DNA from: Vreelandella zhanjiangensis DSM 21076
Lineage (GTDB): Bacteria > Pseudomonadota > Gammaproteobacteria > Pseudomonadales > Halomonadaceae
DNA: 64,000 nucleotides
Reading direction: 5' to 3'
Assembly (NCBI RefSeq): GCF_000377665.1
Contig: NZ_KB898651.1
Span: forward strand, 62,001-126,000
This document shows, piece after piece, positions 1 through 8,939 of this stretch. Position numbers and translations under genes: made by a program. Within the stretch, counting starts at the first letter, position 1; each line of letters begins with the position of its first letter. The notes under the pieces are model-generated. The model ran no database searches. It was not told the DNA's origin and worked only from the letters and a program-made list of their open reading frames with translations.

Positions 1-8
1 CGTTAACA

Positions 9-989
9 ATGCACAAGCGAACAATAATGACATCCGTCGGGCTAGCGCTGGCCCTGTACGCCTTGATGAATACAGGAGCCTCCATGGCCGAGACGCTACA
101 GCATGAAGCGGTGCTGCCTCTGTGGGACGAGCGCCCTGAAGGCACACCACCCGACCTGGCACCCGTGGTGGAAGAGCGCTCAAGCAACCTATTCCGTGCA
201 GATCGTGCGCTTACCGGCATTGCCGATCCCAGTATCACCGCCTGGATCCCAGAACATCCCAATGGTACATCCATTATTATCGCCCCGGGTGGCTCTTATC
301 GGCGGGTAGTGCTGGATAAGGAAGGTATTGAAATTGCCAAGGCACTGGCACCGCTAGGTGTTACCAGCTTTCTTCTGACCTATCGCCTACCCGGTGAAGG
401 ACATGACAATCGCGCTGATGCACCGCTGGCCGATGCACAGCGCGCAATGCGCCTGGTACGCGGGCACGCTGATGAGTGGGGCCTGGACCCTGGCCGGATC
501 GGCTTTCTGGGATTTTCAGCCGCGGGACACCTTGGAGCCTCGCTTGCTACGGGATATGCAAGAGAAGCGTATCCGGCCGATAGCGATGAGCAGGCTATCT
601 CGGCACGGCCAGATTTTGTCGCGCTAATTTACCCGGTTGTCACCATGCAGGATGAAGGCGTCCACGCAGGCTCACGCGCCGCCCTTCTAGGCGATAGCCC
701 TACGCCGCAACAAAAGCGCGACTATTCTCCTGAAGAGTACGTAGACGCTGATGTGCCTGAAACGTTTTTGGTACTGGCCGACGACGACCCTTCCGTGCCG
801 CCTGCAAACGCCGTGGCGTTTTACAGCGCGCTTCACGCAGCGGGAGTAAAGGCCGAGCTGCACATCTTCCGTGACGGTGGGCACGGCTTTGGCATCGCGG
901 GTGCCCAGAACAAGCCGGTGGCCGGTTGGCCGCGCCTGTTAACCCAGTGGATGACGCAGATAGGCGTCATGCCAGAGGAAGAGCAATGA
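9..989 (+). CDS. Exported alpha/beta hydrolase (acetyl esterase-like)
   Basis: A 326-residue hydrolase with a hydrophobic N-terminal signal peptide (about residues 10-27), so probably periplasmic. The alpha/beta-hydrolase fold is shown by an oxyanion-type APGGSY (92-97), the nucleophile elbow GFSAAG (Ser170), an acid in LADDDP (about 258-260) and a catalytic His in GGHGFG (His292). This layout is typical of the small acetylxylan/pectin-acetyl esterase-like family. It overlaps the next gene by an ATGA, so the two are translationally coupled. The start is close to the window edge and its ribosome-binding site cannot be judged; an in-frame ATG lies seven codons in. Substrate is inferred from the nearby uronate genes only: removal of acetyl groups from plant polysaccharide fragments. 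Confidence 0.8.
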   Translation: MHKRTIMTSVGLALALYALMNTGASMAETLQHEAVLPLWDERPEGTPPDLAPVVEERSSNLFRADRALTGIADPSITAWIPEHPNGTSIIIAPGGSYRRVVLDKEGIEIAKALAPLGVTSFLLTYRLPGEGHDNRADAPLADAQRAMRLVRGHADEWGLDPGRIGFLGFSAAGHLGASLATGYAREAYPADSDEQAISARPDFVALIYPVVTMQDEGVHAGSRAALLGDSPTPQQKRDYSPEEYVDADVPETFLVLADDDPSVPPANAVAFYSALHAAGVKAELHIFRDGGHGFGIAGAQNKPVAGWPRLLTQWMTQIGVMPEEEQ

Positions 990-2107
990 AAAGAGTACTG
1001 TTAGCGGCACTACTGCTTGCCGCAGGCCAAGCTGGCGCGGTAGAGAATAGAGGCGTAACGGAAGATAATCTGCCAAATTTCTTTGAAGCATTAAAAGATC
1101 GAATGACGTTTCCGCTGGCTTATGACGGCGGCGATCCAGCCGCGTGGCGCGAGCGGGTGCTTCCACAGGTGAGTTCGCTAATACTCCCCTATGACGCCAT
1201 GCGCCCCTACCAGGCGGAGGTCATTGACGCAGTCGACCGTGGCACTTATACCGCTCAACGCATTGCTTTCAACATCACCGATGAAAGCCGCATAACAGCG
1301 TTGCTATTGACCCCAAAAGGAGAAGGCCCTTTTCCCTCGGCGCTGATGCTGCATGACCATGGTTCACGCTTCGATATTGGCAAAGAGAAATGGATCAGCC
1401 CCTGGTACGATGCAGACCGGCTGGTCTCGGCCACCGAGTGGTCGGATAAGTACTTCTCCGGCCGGTTTCCAGGCGATGGGCTGGCCGAACGCGGCTACGT
1501 CGTACTGGCTACCGATGCACTTGGCTGGGGGGACAGAGAAGGCAACGGTTATGAAGCGCAGCAGGCGCTGGCTGCCAACCTCTTTAATCTGGGGTCGTCC
1601 ATGGCTGGGCTGATGGCACTCGAGGACGTACGGGCATCGGAGTTTCTCGCCAGCCTGCCGGAAACCGACCCGGAGAAAGTGACGGCAGTTGGCTTTTCCA
1701 TGGGCGCGTTCAGAGCCTGGCAAGTGGCAGCGCTTTCGCCGGTTATCAGCGCTACCGTAGCTAACGGGTGGATGGCGGAAAGCAAGAGTCTGATGGCGCC
1801 GGGCAATAATCAATTGCGTGGCCAGTCGGCATTTACCATGCTTCACCCAGGGCTGCTCAGCTTACTTGATTTTCCTGATGTAGCGGCCCTGGCAGCACCT
1901 AACCCCATGCTGGTTTACGTTGGTGAAGAGGATCCGCTTTTCCCGGCAAGCGGCGTACAGGCGGCGATGACCAAAATGCAGGCGGTTTGGGATGCCTATG
2001 GATCAGATACCCCGCTGACTACCCGGCTCTGGGAAGGCAAGGCGCATACCTTTACGGCCGATATGCAGGATGCTGCTTTTGATTGGCTGGACGAGCAGAT
2101 TAGATAA
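986..2107 (+). CDS. Exported dienelactone hydrolase/acetyl xylan esterase-type alpha/beta hydrolase
   Basis: A 373-residue secreted hydrolase. The ATG at 986 overlaps the stop of the preceding esterase (ATGA), and the product begins with a clean signal peptide ending near AGA|VE (residues 1-19); a longer open frame from 926 would bury that signal, so I reject it. The nucleophile elbow is GFSMG (Ser238), the likely acid Asp316 in GEEDPLFP and the catalytic His354 in KAHTF. The long N-terminal part before the core and the LxHDHG element near 122-126 fit the Abhydrolase_7/acetyl xylan esterase-like families. Two coupled exported esterases of different subfamily suggest stepwise deacylation of a polymer; the substrate is unknown. 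Confidence 0.8.
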   Translation: MKRVLLAALLLAAGQAGAVENRGVTEDNLPNFFEALKDRMTFPLAYDGGDPAAWRERVLPQVSSLILPYDAMRPYQAEVIDAVDRGTYTAQRIAFNITDESRITALLLTPKGEGPFPSALMLHDHGSRFDIGKEKWISPWYDADRLVSATEWSDKYFSGRFPGDGLAERGYVVLATDALGWGDREGNGYEAQQALAANLFNLGSSMAGLMALEDVRASEFLASLPETDPEKVTAVGFSMGAFRAWQVAALSPVISATVANGWMAESKSLMAPGNNQLRGQSAFTMLHPGLLSLLDFPDVAALAAPNPMLVYVGEEDPLFPASGVQAAMTKMQAVWDAYGSDTPLTTRLWEGKAHTFTADMQDAAFDWLDEQIR

Positions 2108-2204
2108 TGCACTTCAGCGATCTTATGATACGTTTTAGCATAACGCGCCCTCTTATCTGTACCTCAACATCTAACTGTTTAAAACTTAAGAAATAATACG
2201 CTAC

Positions 2205-2233
2205 CAGTGAAGGCGGAATCTCCGCCTTCACTG
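2205..2233. terminator. Convergent hairpin terminator
   Basis: A perfect 13-bp inverted repeat (CAGTGAAGGCGGA / TCCGCCTTCACTG) with a 3-nt loop lies between the stops of the esterase pair and the ABC importer operon, which converge here. There is no long T-run on either side, so it may act as a bidirectional transcript end or mRNA 3' stabiliser. Confidence 0.7.
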
Positions 2234-2250
2234 ATTATTGACTCAGGTTT

Positions 2251-2994
2251 TTATTCGCGACTAAAAGCATGCTGCAAAAGGGTTTGCGTGTATGGATGGG
2301 CTATATTCCCCTCCATAAGCTCTTCTCTGGTCACGACCTCGACTACCTCTCCTGCCTTCATCACCGCAACGCGATCACAAAGGTGGGCGATAACCCCAAG
2401 GTCATGCGACACCATGAGATAAGTCAAATTGTGTCGGGCACGTAAATTCGCTAAAAGATTAAGTATCTCGGCCTGAACAGAAACGTCCAGCGCGGAGGTA
2501 GGCTCATCCAACAGAATAATATCAGGATCCAGTATGATGGCCCTGGCTATCGCCACGCGCTGCCGCTGACCGCCGGATATCTGATGGGGATAGCGTGATA
2601 GAAATGTTTCATCAAGCCCCACCTGCTCCAAAGCCTCAACGATCCTCTCCTCTTTATTTTGCAGGCCCTTGATTACCAGCGGTTCATTTAGAATCTTTCT
2701 AATAGTATGCCGCGGATGAAGAGCACCATAGGGATCCTGAAATACCATTTGCATGGTGTTGCTTCGTTCTTTTAAGGATGCCTTGGCAATCGACTTACCC
2801 TGAACATGAATGGTTCCTTCCCACCCTTGAAACTGGCCCGCCAGGCATTTAAGAATGCTGGTTTTACCCGACCCCGACTCCCCGACCAAACCAAACGCTT
2901 CGCCGCGCTCAATATTGAGGTTGATATTACTTAAAATACGCTTTGATTTTGTCAAACTCGAGATTTTGAATGATAGCGAATCAATAGAAATCAT
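2251..2994 (-). CDS. Oligopeptide/dipeptide-type ABC transporter ATP-binding protein (DppF/OppF-like)
   Basis: The second ATPase of a family-5 importer, 248 residues. Walker A (GESGSGKT), signature ISGGQRQR, Walker B (IILLDEPTSALDVS) and the H-loop (VSHDLGV) are all intact. The frame is open to 3051, but the ATG at 2994 has GGAG at the right distance and removes the overlap with the preceding ATPase gene, so it is preferred. It is the last gene of the operon running from 7409 leftward, and it ends before a shared terminator hairpin. The product is cytoplasmic and energises uptake with the neighbouring ATPase. Confidence 0.9.
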   Translation of the reverse strand: MISIDSLSFKISSLTKSKRILSNINLNIERGEAFGLVGESGSGKTSILKCLAGQFQGWEGTIHVQGKSIAKASLKERSNTMQMVFQDPYGALHPRHTIRKILNEPLVIKGLQNKEERIVEALEQVGLDETFLSRYPHQISGGQRQRVAIARAIILDPDIILLDEPTSALDVSVQAEILNLLANLRARHNLTYLMVSHDLGVIAHLCDRVAVMKAGEVVEVVTREELMEGNIAHPYTQTLLQHAFSRE

Positions 2995-3004
2995 AGCGTT
3001 TCTC

Positions 3005-3835
3005 CTAAGCAAGCCATTGCTGGTCTCGAGACAATACCGGCAGCACGTCACGTCTATGCTTGAGGCTGGGAAGTGACTCCATCAGCCCACGGGTATACGG
3101 GTGGGTTGCATTAGAAAGAGCATTGGCCTTTATGGATTCAACCACTTTTCCTCCATACATCACCAAAACGCGGTCACAAAACTTTTTCACCAGATTCAGG
3201 TCATGGCTGACAAATATGAGGCTGATATTTTTTCTTTCCACGAGCTCATTTAATATATTCAGCACATCCTGTTGCACTGACACATCCAACGCTGACGTCG
3301 GCTCATCGGCGATAATGATGTCAGGCTCGGGTATTACCATCATGGCAATCATTACCCGCTGCCCCATGCCTCCAGATATTTCATGAGGATACTGGCCATA
3401 TACATACTCAGGGTCTGAAATACTCACTTCATGAAGCATTTTTATGGCAGCTTTCTTAGCTTCGTGCCGAGTTATTTTCTGGTGAACCCTGAGCGCCTCG
3501 GATATTTGATCACCTACCGTCATGACTGGATTCAACGAGAATTTCGGATCCTGCATAATCATCGAGATATGCTGACCACGTATTGAACGTATCTGCCTAT
3601 CATTGCAGGTTAAAATATTGCAGTCTTTAAACTGCAGCTTGTCAGCCGTGACGATCGAAGACGACGGGTTCAGCTTCAGGATGGCTTTTCCGACTGTCGA
3701 TTTTCCTGAGCCCGACTCGCCAACAATTGCCAACTTTTCGTTTTTCAGCGTGAAAGAGACATCGCGAACCGCATGTTTTAAACCTTCATCGGTACGGAAA
3801 GAGACATTCAGTTTTTCAACCGTTAATACATCCAT
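3005..3835 (-). CDS. Oligopeptide/dipeptide-type ABC transporter ATP-binding protein (DppD/OppD-like)
   Basis: A 276-residue ATPase with Walker A (GESGSGKST), signature ISGGMGQR, Walker B (IIIADEPTSALDVS) and H-loop (VSHDLNL). The C-terminal oligopeptide-transporter extension after HPYTRGLMESLP is typical of DppD/OppD, although the part that normally carries an iron-sulfur cysteine cluster is short here and has no cysteines. It lies 8 bp downstream of the second permease gene and pairs with the ATPase at 2251-2994 as a heterodimer. Confidence 0.92.
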   Translation of the reverse strand: MDVLTVEKLNVSFRTDEGLKHAVRDVSFTLKNEKLAIVGESGSGKSTVGKAILKLNPSSSIVTADKLQFKDCNILTCNDRQIRSIRGQHISMIMQDPKFSLNPVMTVGDQISEALRVHQKITRHEAKKAAIKMLHEVSISDPEYVYGQYPHEISGGMGQRVMIAMMVIPEPDIIIADEPTSALDVSVQQDVLNILNELVERKNISLIFVSHDLNLVKKFCDRVLVMYGGKVVESIKANALSNATHPYTRGLMESLPSLKHRRDVLPVLSRDQQWLA

Positions 3836-3843
3836 GACTTATC

Positions 3844-4752
3844 TCACTCTGTCCGTGGGTCTAGAAGGTCACGCAGGCCGTCACCTAACAAATTAAAAGC
3901 CAGACTGACAAGCATGATGGCGGCCCCTGGGAAAGCGACTAACCACCAGCTCTCAAGCATGTAACTACGCCCTGTTGATATCATGGAGCCCCACTCAGGT
4001 AGCGGCGGCTGAGCACCTAACCCTAAAAAGCCAAGTGCTGCTGCGGTCAGGATTACCGTTGCCATGTTCATGGTTAAGCGGACGATCAGGGAAGGCAGGC
4101 ACATCAATGAGATGTAATGAAAGAGTATGCGAAACGATGAAGCCCCTTGTAGCTGGGCCGCCACAACATAGTCTGAATTTCTCAACGTAAGCGTTTCTGC
4201 ACGGGCAAGGCGTGCTACCGGTGGCCATGCGGTAAGTGCTATAGCGATAACCGCATGCTCAAGCCCTGGCCCAAGCGCCGCGACGAATGCCAATGCCAAC
4301 ACCAGGCTTGGGAAGGAGATAAAAATATCAGTGACGCGCATAAAAGCACTATCAATCCAGCCACCAAAATAGCCGGACATGGTGCCTATCAATAAGCCAA
4401 TAGGCCCGACAATGATGGTCACCAGAAATATGATGTACAGCGTTACCCGAGAGCCATACACAATGCGGCTAAAAATATCTCGTCCATACTCATCCGTACC
4501 AAACCAATGTGCGATGGAAGGTGCTGATAGCGTGCGGGCCAGATCCTGCTGGAGAGGATCGTGGGTAGCAATCAGCGGTGCTGCTATAGCCAGAATAAGC
4601 AGCAAGGTAACGATGACGACCCCAGAAGCACTCAGAGGATTTTTACAAAGCTTTTTGAATGACTTAACGAACAGCGCTTTTCGAGTAGGCTCAACGTTAA
4701 CCCGAAGCCCCATACCGTAATCAGGATTTTTGATTGTTTCGACATTTCTCAT
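3844..4752 (-). CDS. Family-5 ABC transporter permease (DppC/OppC-like)
   Basis: A 302-residue inner-membrane permease. After a cytoplasmic N-terminus it has a first membrane span near residues 40-60 (OppC_N type), then the DHFG-like element HWFGTDEYGRDIFSRI, and the BPD_transp_1 core with an EAA loop around ARLARAETLTLRNSDYV. The start codon overlaps the stop of the first permease gene, indicating translational coupling. It ends with the usual LGDGLRDLLDPR tail. The substrate of the complex is set by the binding protein at 5808-7409. Confidence 0.92.
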   Translation of the reverse strand: MRNVETIKNPDYGMGLRVNVEPTRKALFVKSFKKLCKNPLSASGVVIVTLLLILAIAAPLIATHDPLQQDLARTLSAPSIAHWFGTDEYGRDIFSRIVYGSRVTLYIIFLVTIIVGPIGLLIGTMSGYFGGWIDSAFMRVTDIFISFPSLVLALAFVAALGPGLEHAVIAIALTAWPPVARLARAETLTLRNSDYVVAAQLQGASSFRILFHYISLMCLPSLIVRLTMNMATVILTAAALGFLGLGAQPPLPEWGSMISTGRSYMLESWWLVAFPGAAIMLVSLAFNLLGDGLRDLLDPRTE

Positions 4753-5768
4753 TATTTAGTCCTCGGATCAAACAGCTTGTATAGGACGTCTGATAATAGA
4801 TTCAGGAAAACAAATACAAGGCCAATGAAAAGAACGGAGGCCATGACGGCATTCATATCACCCATCAAGAGGCTATCAGTTAGATACTGCCCAAAGCCGG
4901 GCCAAGCAAATACAGTTTCAATAAGCACTGCCCCTTCCAGCAGGCCGCCATAAGCAAGCGCCACGATTGTCAGCAACTGCACTAGAATGTTTTTAAACGC
5001 GTGTTTCCAAATAACGCTGCGCTCGGAAAGGCCTTTCACGCGCGCCGTTTTCACATACTCCTGAGAAAGCTGTTCCAGCATGAAGCTGCGCGTCATTCGT
5101 CCAAGGAAAGAGACTGAATTCAAGCCGAGGATCAAGGCGGGCAAGGCAATATGGCGCAGGGCGCTAATAAAGGCGTCGATATTTCCAGAAAGCAGCGTGT
5201 CTATCAGATAGAAACCGGTATAGCTTACGAACATTCCATCATAGGCAAACCCGATTCTTCCTGCGGCTCCAGCCCAGTTAAGCCAGGCATAAAAGATTAT
5301 CAACCCGACCATCCCCACCCAGAACACCGGTGTTGAATACCCGAACAGCGTAATAATTCGAGTCAGGTGATCGCCTAATCGGCCTCGATGAGTTGCCGCA
5401 TATACACCTAAGGGAACCCCAAGCCCCACGCCAAATATGATGGCAACGGAGGCCAGCTCTATAGTGGCGGGCAGCACACGAATGATATCGTTAACGACAG
5501 GGCTTCCGGTTAAAATGGCATACCCAAAGTCACCTGAAAGCATATCCTGAAGATAATAGAAGTATTGAACCCAGATAGGACGATCAAGTCCCATTTGCAG
5601 AAAAACCTGTTCATAAGTCGATGAGTCGGCATCGGGGCCAACGACCGCCAATACAGGGTCAATTGGCATTAACCGGCCAATAACAAACGTCATCGTTAAA
5701 AGGCCAAACAGGGTTATAAAGATAACGCCTAGCTTTTTAGCCGCGCCTAACCAGCGTGATCTTATCAT
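4752..5768 (-). CDS. Family-5 ABC transporter permease (DppB/OppB-like)
   Basis: A 338-residue inner-membrane permease with an N-terminal span (about 12-32), a periplasmic loop with the typical DPVLAVVGPDA and MGLDRPIWVQYFYY stretch, and five further spans. The EAA-type loop QEYVKTARVKGLSE is clear. A CGGAG ribosome-binding site precedes the ATG at 5768. It sits between the binding protein and DppC-like genes in the canonical A-B-C-D-F order. Confidence 0.92.
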   Translation of the reverse strand: MIRSRWLGAAKKLGVIFITLFGLLTMTFVIGRLMPIDPVLAVVGPDADSSTYEQVFLQMGLDRPIWVQYFYYLQDMLSGDFGYAILTGSPVVNDIIRVLPATIELASVAIIFGVGLGVPLGVYAATHRGRLGDHLTRIITLFGYSTPVFWVGMVGLIIFYAWLNWAGAAGRIGFAYDGMFVSYTGFYLIDTLLSGNIDAFISALRHIALPALILGLNSVSFLGRMTRSFMLEQLSQEYVKTARVKGLSERSVIWKHAFKNILVQLLTIVALAYGGLLEGAVLIETVFAWPGFGQYLTDSLLMGDMNAVMASVLFIGLVFVFLNLLSDVLYKLFDPRTK

Positions 5769-5807
5769 TATTATATGCTCCGTTTTTTTAAGTAGAAATA
5801 AATTTGG

Positions 5808-7409
5808 TTACTCACCTCTTTTGGTAACTGATCTCAAGCGAGTCATGGCGGCGGGATCATCCAAATATCCCTCAACTTCACTTCTAACGGCTACCGTATT
5901 TACCATTTGAGAAAAAGGAAACAGAGCACCAACATCTTGGTCATAAATAGTTTGGACTTCTTCATAAAGACTATTTTGTATAGCACTATCAGATTCAGAA
6001 ACTGCGCTTGTAATGAGTTCATTGATACGATCATTCTGATAGCCGGTTCGCCAGCCCTGAAAGTTTGTAAGCTTTGCAGCATCTGAATTATCTGGATTAA
6101 GTAGAAGCGGAGTAAGATTGGAATCAGGATGCGGTGCAAAACCACCGCCTCCTCGCCCTACGATAATATCAAAGCGTCGATCACGCATGGCCCCATATAC
6201 CTGATTACCGGTTCCACTAATGATTTCTGCGTTAATACCTATGCGCTCAAGATTGTTTTGTAGATTGATAGCAACGTTAATGAAAGGAGATTCATTAAGC
6301 GCTCTTATGGTAGTAGTAAACCCATTTTCGTAACCGGCACTGCGCAGCAGCTCTCGCGCCTTCTCTGTTGATACCGAATACATGGGCTCAGGTAGAGTCG
6401 CCGGCAAGCCAAGCTTTATTGGCCGCTGATGAAAAATGCCGTAGTAAGGCATAATACTGTTGTTGATACCGTCATAATTGATGGTACCCCTAATAGCTTT
6501 TCTAACTTCTTTATTGGCCAGAATGTCATTGTGCATACTAACGGCTACATAATAGAGCGTGCCACGCGGGGTAGTTTGAATATCCACATTCTCGGCACCT
6601 TCCAATGAGCGGATATCAGGAACCGACATGCCGATGGCCACATCGATGTCGCCACGCTCAATCATCAGACGCATCGTCTGAGACTCTTTTAAATTGCGCA
6701 TGACCACGCGCTCTAGGCTGGGCTGCTCGCCCCAGTACTGATTGTTTCTGGTCATGATGATTCGGTCATGGGGAATCCACTGATCGAGCGTGAAAGCACC
6801 ACTTCCTGCAGAGTTGGTGGTTAGCCAGCGGTGGCCTAGATCACCGTTCTGTTCATGCTCTAGAACGCGTTGTTTATCAATAATAAAGGCGCTGGGGCTG
6901 GTTGCCAGCGTATATATAACCAGTTTCGGATCAAGCTCACGCGGAAACTTGAGTTCCAATTCGTACTCTCCAACCTGACTAACCAGGTCAGAAATATTTT
7001 CATGGGTATAGCCCAAGGCCTTCCAAGTTGTCGCAAGCGCTAGATTGAGCCTCAGAACACGCTCCAGTGTCCAAACTACGTCATCTGCAGTGAGCGGATT
7101 GCCTGAATGGAAATTGATATTGTCGTTTAGAATAAACGTAATCGACATGCCATCATCGGCGACTTCCCAATCGCTTGCGATTGCGGGCAGGATAATAGTT
7201 GGATCGCGCGGATCTAGTTCAATGAGCGTGTCATAAAGATTGGCATTAACAAAGGCGATATCATTACCTGTAGCCGCAGCAGGATCCAGTGATAATATAT
7301 TATTCATCTTTAATGCAATAATAAGCTGATCACTGGGCGTATTAGAATATGCCACGGTGGTCAGCAATAGCATCACCAGGCCGACCATATATTTGATATA
7401 GGTACCCAT
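5808..7409 (-). CDS. Family-5 extracellular solute-binding protein of ABC importer
   Basis: A 533-residue periplasmic binding protein with a signal peptide (about residues 1-22, ending TVAYS) but no lipobox. The SBP_bac_5 fold is shown by the LDPAAATGND opening, the DDGMSITFILND strand and the TADDVVWTLERV helix. GGAGAG precedes the ATG. It is the first gene of the five-gene importer operon. Family-5 proteins bind peptides, nickel or, in some bacteria, oligosaccharides; next to uronate genes an oligogalacturonide or sugar-acid ligand is possible, but the sequence does not prove it. The gene is visibly more A+T-rich than most of the window. Confidence 0.9.
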   Translation of the reverse strand: MGTYIKYMVGLVMLLLTTVAYSNTPSDQLIIALKMNNILSLDPAAATGNDIAFVNANLYDTLIELDPRDPTIILPAIASDWEVADDGMSITFILNDNINFHSGNPLTADDVVWTLERVLRLNLALATTWKALGYTHENISDLVSQVGEYELELKFPRELDPKLVIYTLATSPSAFIIDKQRVLEHEQNGDLGHRWLTTNSAGSGAFTLDQWIPHDRIIMTRNNQYWGEQPSLERVVMRNLKESQTMRLMIERGDIDVAIGMSVPDIRSLEGAENVDIQTTPRGTLYYVAVSMHNDILANKEVRKAIRGTINYDGINNSIMPYYGIFHQRPIKLGLPATLPEPMYSVSTEKARELLRSAGYENGFTTTIRALNESPFINVAINLQNNLERIGINAEIISGTGNQVYGAMRDRRFDIIVGRGGGGFAPHPDSNLTPLLLNPDNSDAAKLTNFQGWRTGYQNDRINELITSAVSESDSAIQNSLYEEVQTIYDQDVGALFPFSQMVNTVAVRSEVEGYLDDPAAMTRLRSVTKRGE

Positions 7410-7564
7410 ACTACTCTCCAGTACACTTAGTAAAGTCCAAAAAAACCTTTACAGGCACGCTGACATCTCTATTTTTAGTTACCCAGGAATTTCCGGTATA
7501 ATTGCAAGATTTTTTTATATTAATTAATGCATTAATTGCGGCAATATTCATAAGCAGCCTTATA

Positions 7565-7605
7565 ATTAGTAATACATATTATGTTTAAAACAGCTTATTA
7601 CTAAT
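7565..7605. promoter_or_regulatory. Inverted repeat, candidate operator
   Basis: Ten-bp arms ATTAGTAATA (7565-7574) and TATTACTAAT (7596-7605) are exact inverted complements separated by 21 bp, about 160 bp upstream of the binding-protein start. The arms' centres lie about three helical turns apart, which would suit a dimeric regulator, but no regulator is identified. Confidence 0.35.
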
Positions 7606-7633
7606 AAAAATCCTCTGCACCTCTCCATTAGTC

Positions 7634-7660
7634 TAAATTATGGTTAACAACCATAATTTA
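7634..7660. promoter_or_regulatory. Perfect palindrome, candidate operator
   Basis: Twelve-bp arms TAAATTATGGTT and AACCATAATTTA with a 3-bp spacer (AAC) form a perfect palindrome in the gap upstream of the ABC importer operon. It lacks a G+C-rich stem and T-run, so it looks like a protein-binding site rather than a terminator. A GntR- or IclR-type sugar-acid regulator is a reasonable guess only. Confidence 0.5.
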
Positions 7661-7781
7661 TGGCTGCTTTCATATACACAATAAAGCGCTATTAATCTTT
7701 CGACTAGTAGCGCCCGTGATTAGCTGAAGGCAAAGCCAGAACAGACTTTACGATTAATGGCTTATTGGTTAGACAAGCACG

Positions 7782-8918
7782 CTATATTTCCTTTAGCGCA
7801 TAAGCCGCAAGCGCTTCTCGATTAATTTCAATACCTAGCCCCGGGCCGTCGGGAATGTTCATCACGCCGTGTTGATGCTCAATGGGGGTTTGTACTACCG
7901 CCTGACGAAACGGGTTTTCAGTACGATCAAATTCCATAATCGGTTCAAGCGGTTTTCGGCGCGGTGGGTTAGGCGCGAGTGCGGCCATAAACTGAAGGCT
8001 AGCCGCCAGACACACCGCTGTACCCCATACGTGGGGTACTAGCCTTACGCCGTGCATGGCAGCCATGTCTGCTACTCGGCGAATTTCGCTAAAGCCACCC
8101 ACGCCGCAAATGTCTGGCTGTACGATATCGACGACTCTACGCGCCAACGGCTCGTGCATGGCGTAGCGCCCATGCCAGTTCTCACCACTAGCCACTGGGA
8201 TAGGCTGCCCAGCCCGGACGGCCGCATAGGTATCGATCTGTTCAGGCAGTACTGGTTCTTCAAACCAGTCGATACCAAACGCTGCCGCACGCTGGCCTAC
8301 CTCGATGGCTTCCAGGTAGTCGTAGCCGTGGTTGGCATCAATCATAAGGCGCACATCCGGTCCGATTGACTCACGCACGGCCTCAATCACTTTCAGGTCT
8401 TCTTCAACATCAAAGCCAATCTTGATCTTTACTGCATGAAAGCCTTCGTGACGATAGCGCGCCACTTCCGCCGCTACGTCGCTGACACGCTCAACACCCT
8501 CGCGGCAAAACGAGCCGGTGGCATAGGCGCGCACAGATTCACGGAACCTCCCACCAAGCAGCGTGGAAACAGGTACGCCGAAGTGCTTGCCCTTGATGTC
8601 CCACAGCGCAATATCGATGCCGCTCAAGGCAGTCATGGTTAAGCCACGCTGGCCCTGATCACGTAGACGGTTGTAAAGCTTTAGCCACAGTTTTTCGGTT
8701 TCCAGCGGGTTTTCACCCAGCAGTGCCTGAGCGTATACCTGAACCACCGCCGCATTGGGCAGTGCGGGACCTAAACACTCTCCCCACCCCACGGTGCCGT
8801 CTTCACAAATGATTTCAACTAAACAGTGCTGGCGGCGCGTAAACGACATCGAGGCACTTTCAAACGCTGTTTCAAGCTTGTGATCCAGAATATGAGTCTT
8901 GACCGCTTCTATTCTCAT
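7782..8918 (-). CDS. gci: D-galactarolactone cycloisomerase (enolase superfamily)
   Basis: A 378-residue enolase-superfamily enzyme. From memory it closely matches Agrobacterium Gci along its length (FESASMSF, GWGECLGPA, RDQGQRGL, PHVWGT, EPIMEFDRT). Catalytic residues fit: KIKIG with Lys164/Lys166, metal ligands Asp194, Glu220 and Glu246, and His296. Gci converts D-galactaro-1,4-lactone (made from galacturonate by uronate dehydrogenase) to a 3-deoxy-2-keto-hexarate, the substrate of KdgD, which is encoded at the head of this operon. AGGA precedes the ATG, 21 bp after dctM. It is the last gene of the kdgD-dctPQM-gci operon. A related acid-sugar dehydratase is the main alternative. Confidence 0.85.
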   Translation of the reverse strand: MRIEAVKTHILDHKLETAFESASMSFTRRQHCLVEIICEDGTVGWGECLGPALPNAAVVQVYAQALLGENPLETEKLWLKLYNRLRDQGQRGLTMTALSGIDIALWDIKGKHFGVPVSTLLGGRFRESVRAYATGSFCREGVERVSDVAAEVARYRHEGFHAVKIKIGFDVEEDLKVIEAVRESIGPDVRLMIDANHGYDYLEAIEVGQRAAAFGIDWFEEPVLPEQIDTYAAVRAGQPIPVASGENWHGRYAMHEPLARRVVDIVQPDICGVGGFSEIRRVADMAAMHGVRLVPHVWGTAVCLAASLQFMAALAPNPPRRKPLEPIMEFDRTENPFRQAVVQTPIEHQHGVMNIPDGPGLGIEINREALAAYALKEI

Positions 8919-8939
8919 GGCTGTTTTCCTGTCATGGCG

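Larger units (their letters stand above)
7410..7781. other. A+T-rich intergenic regulatory region
   Basis: This 372-bp gap separates gci (which ends at 7782, same strand) from the binding-protein gene. It has no plausible gene. It is strongly A+T-rich, unlike its surroundings, and holds two notable inverted repeats listed separately. It probably carries the promoter of the ABC importer operon. Confidence 0.6.
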
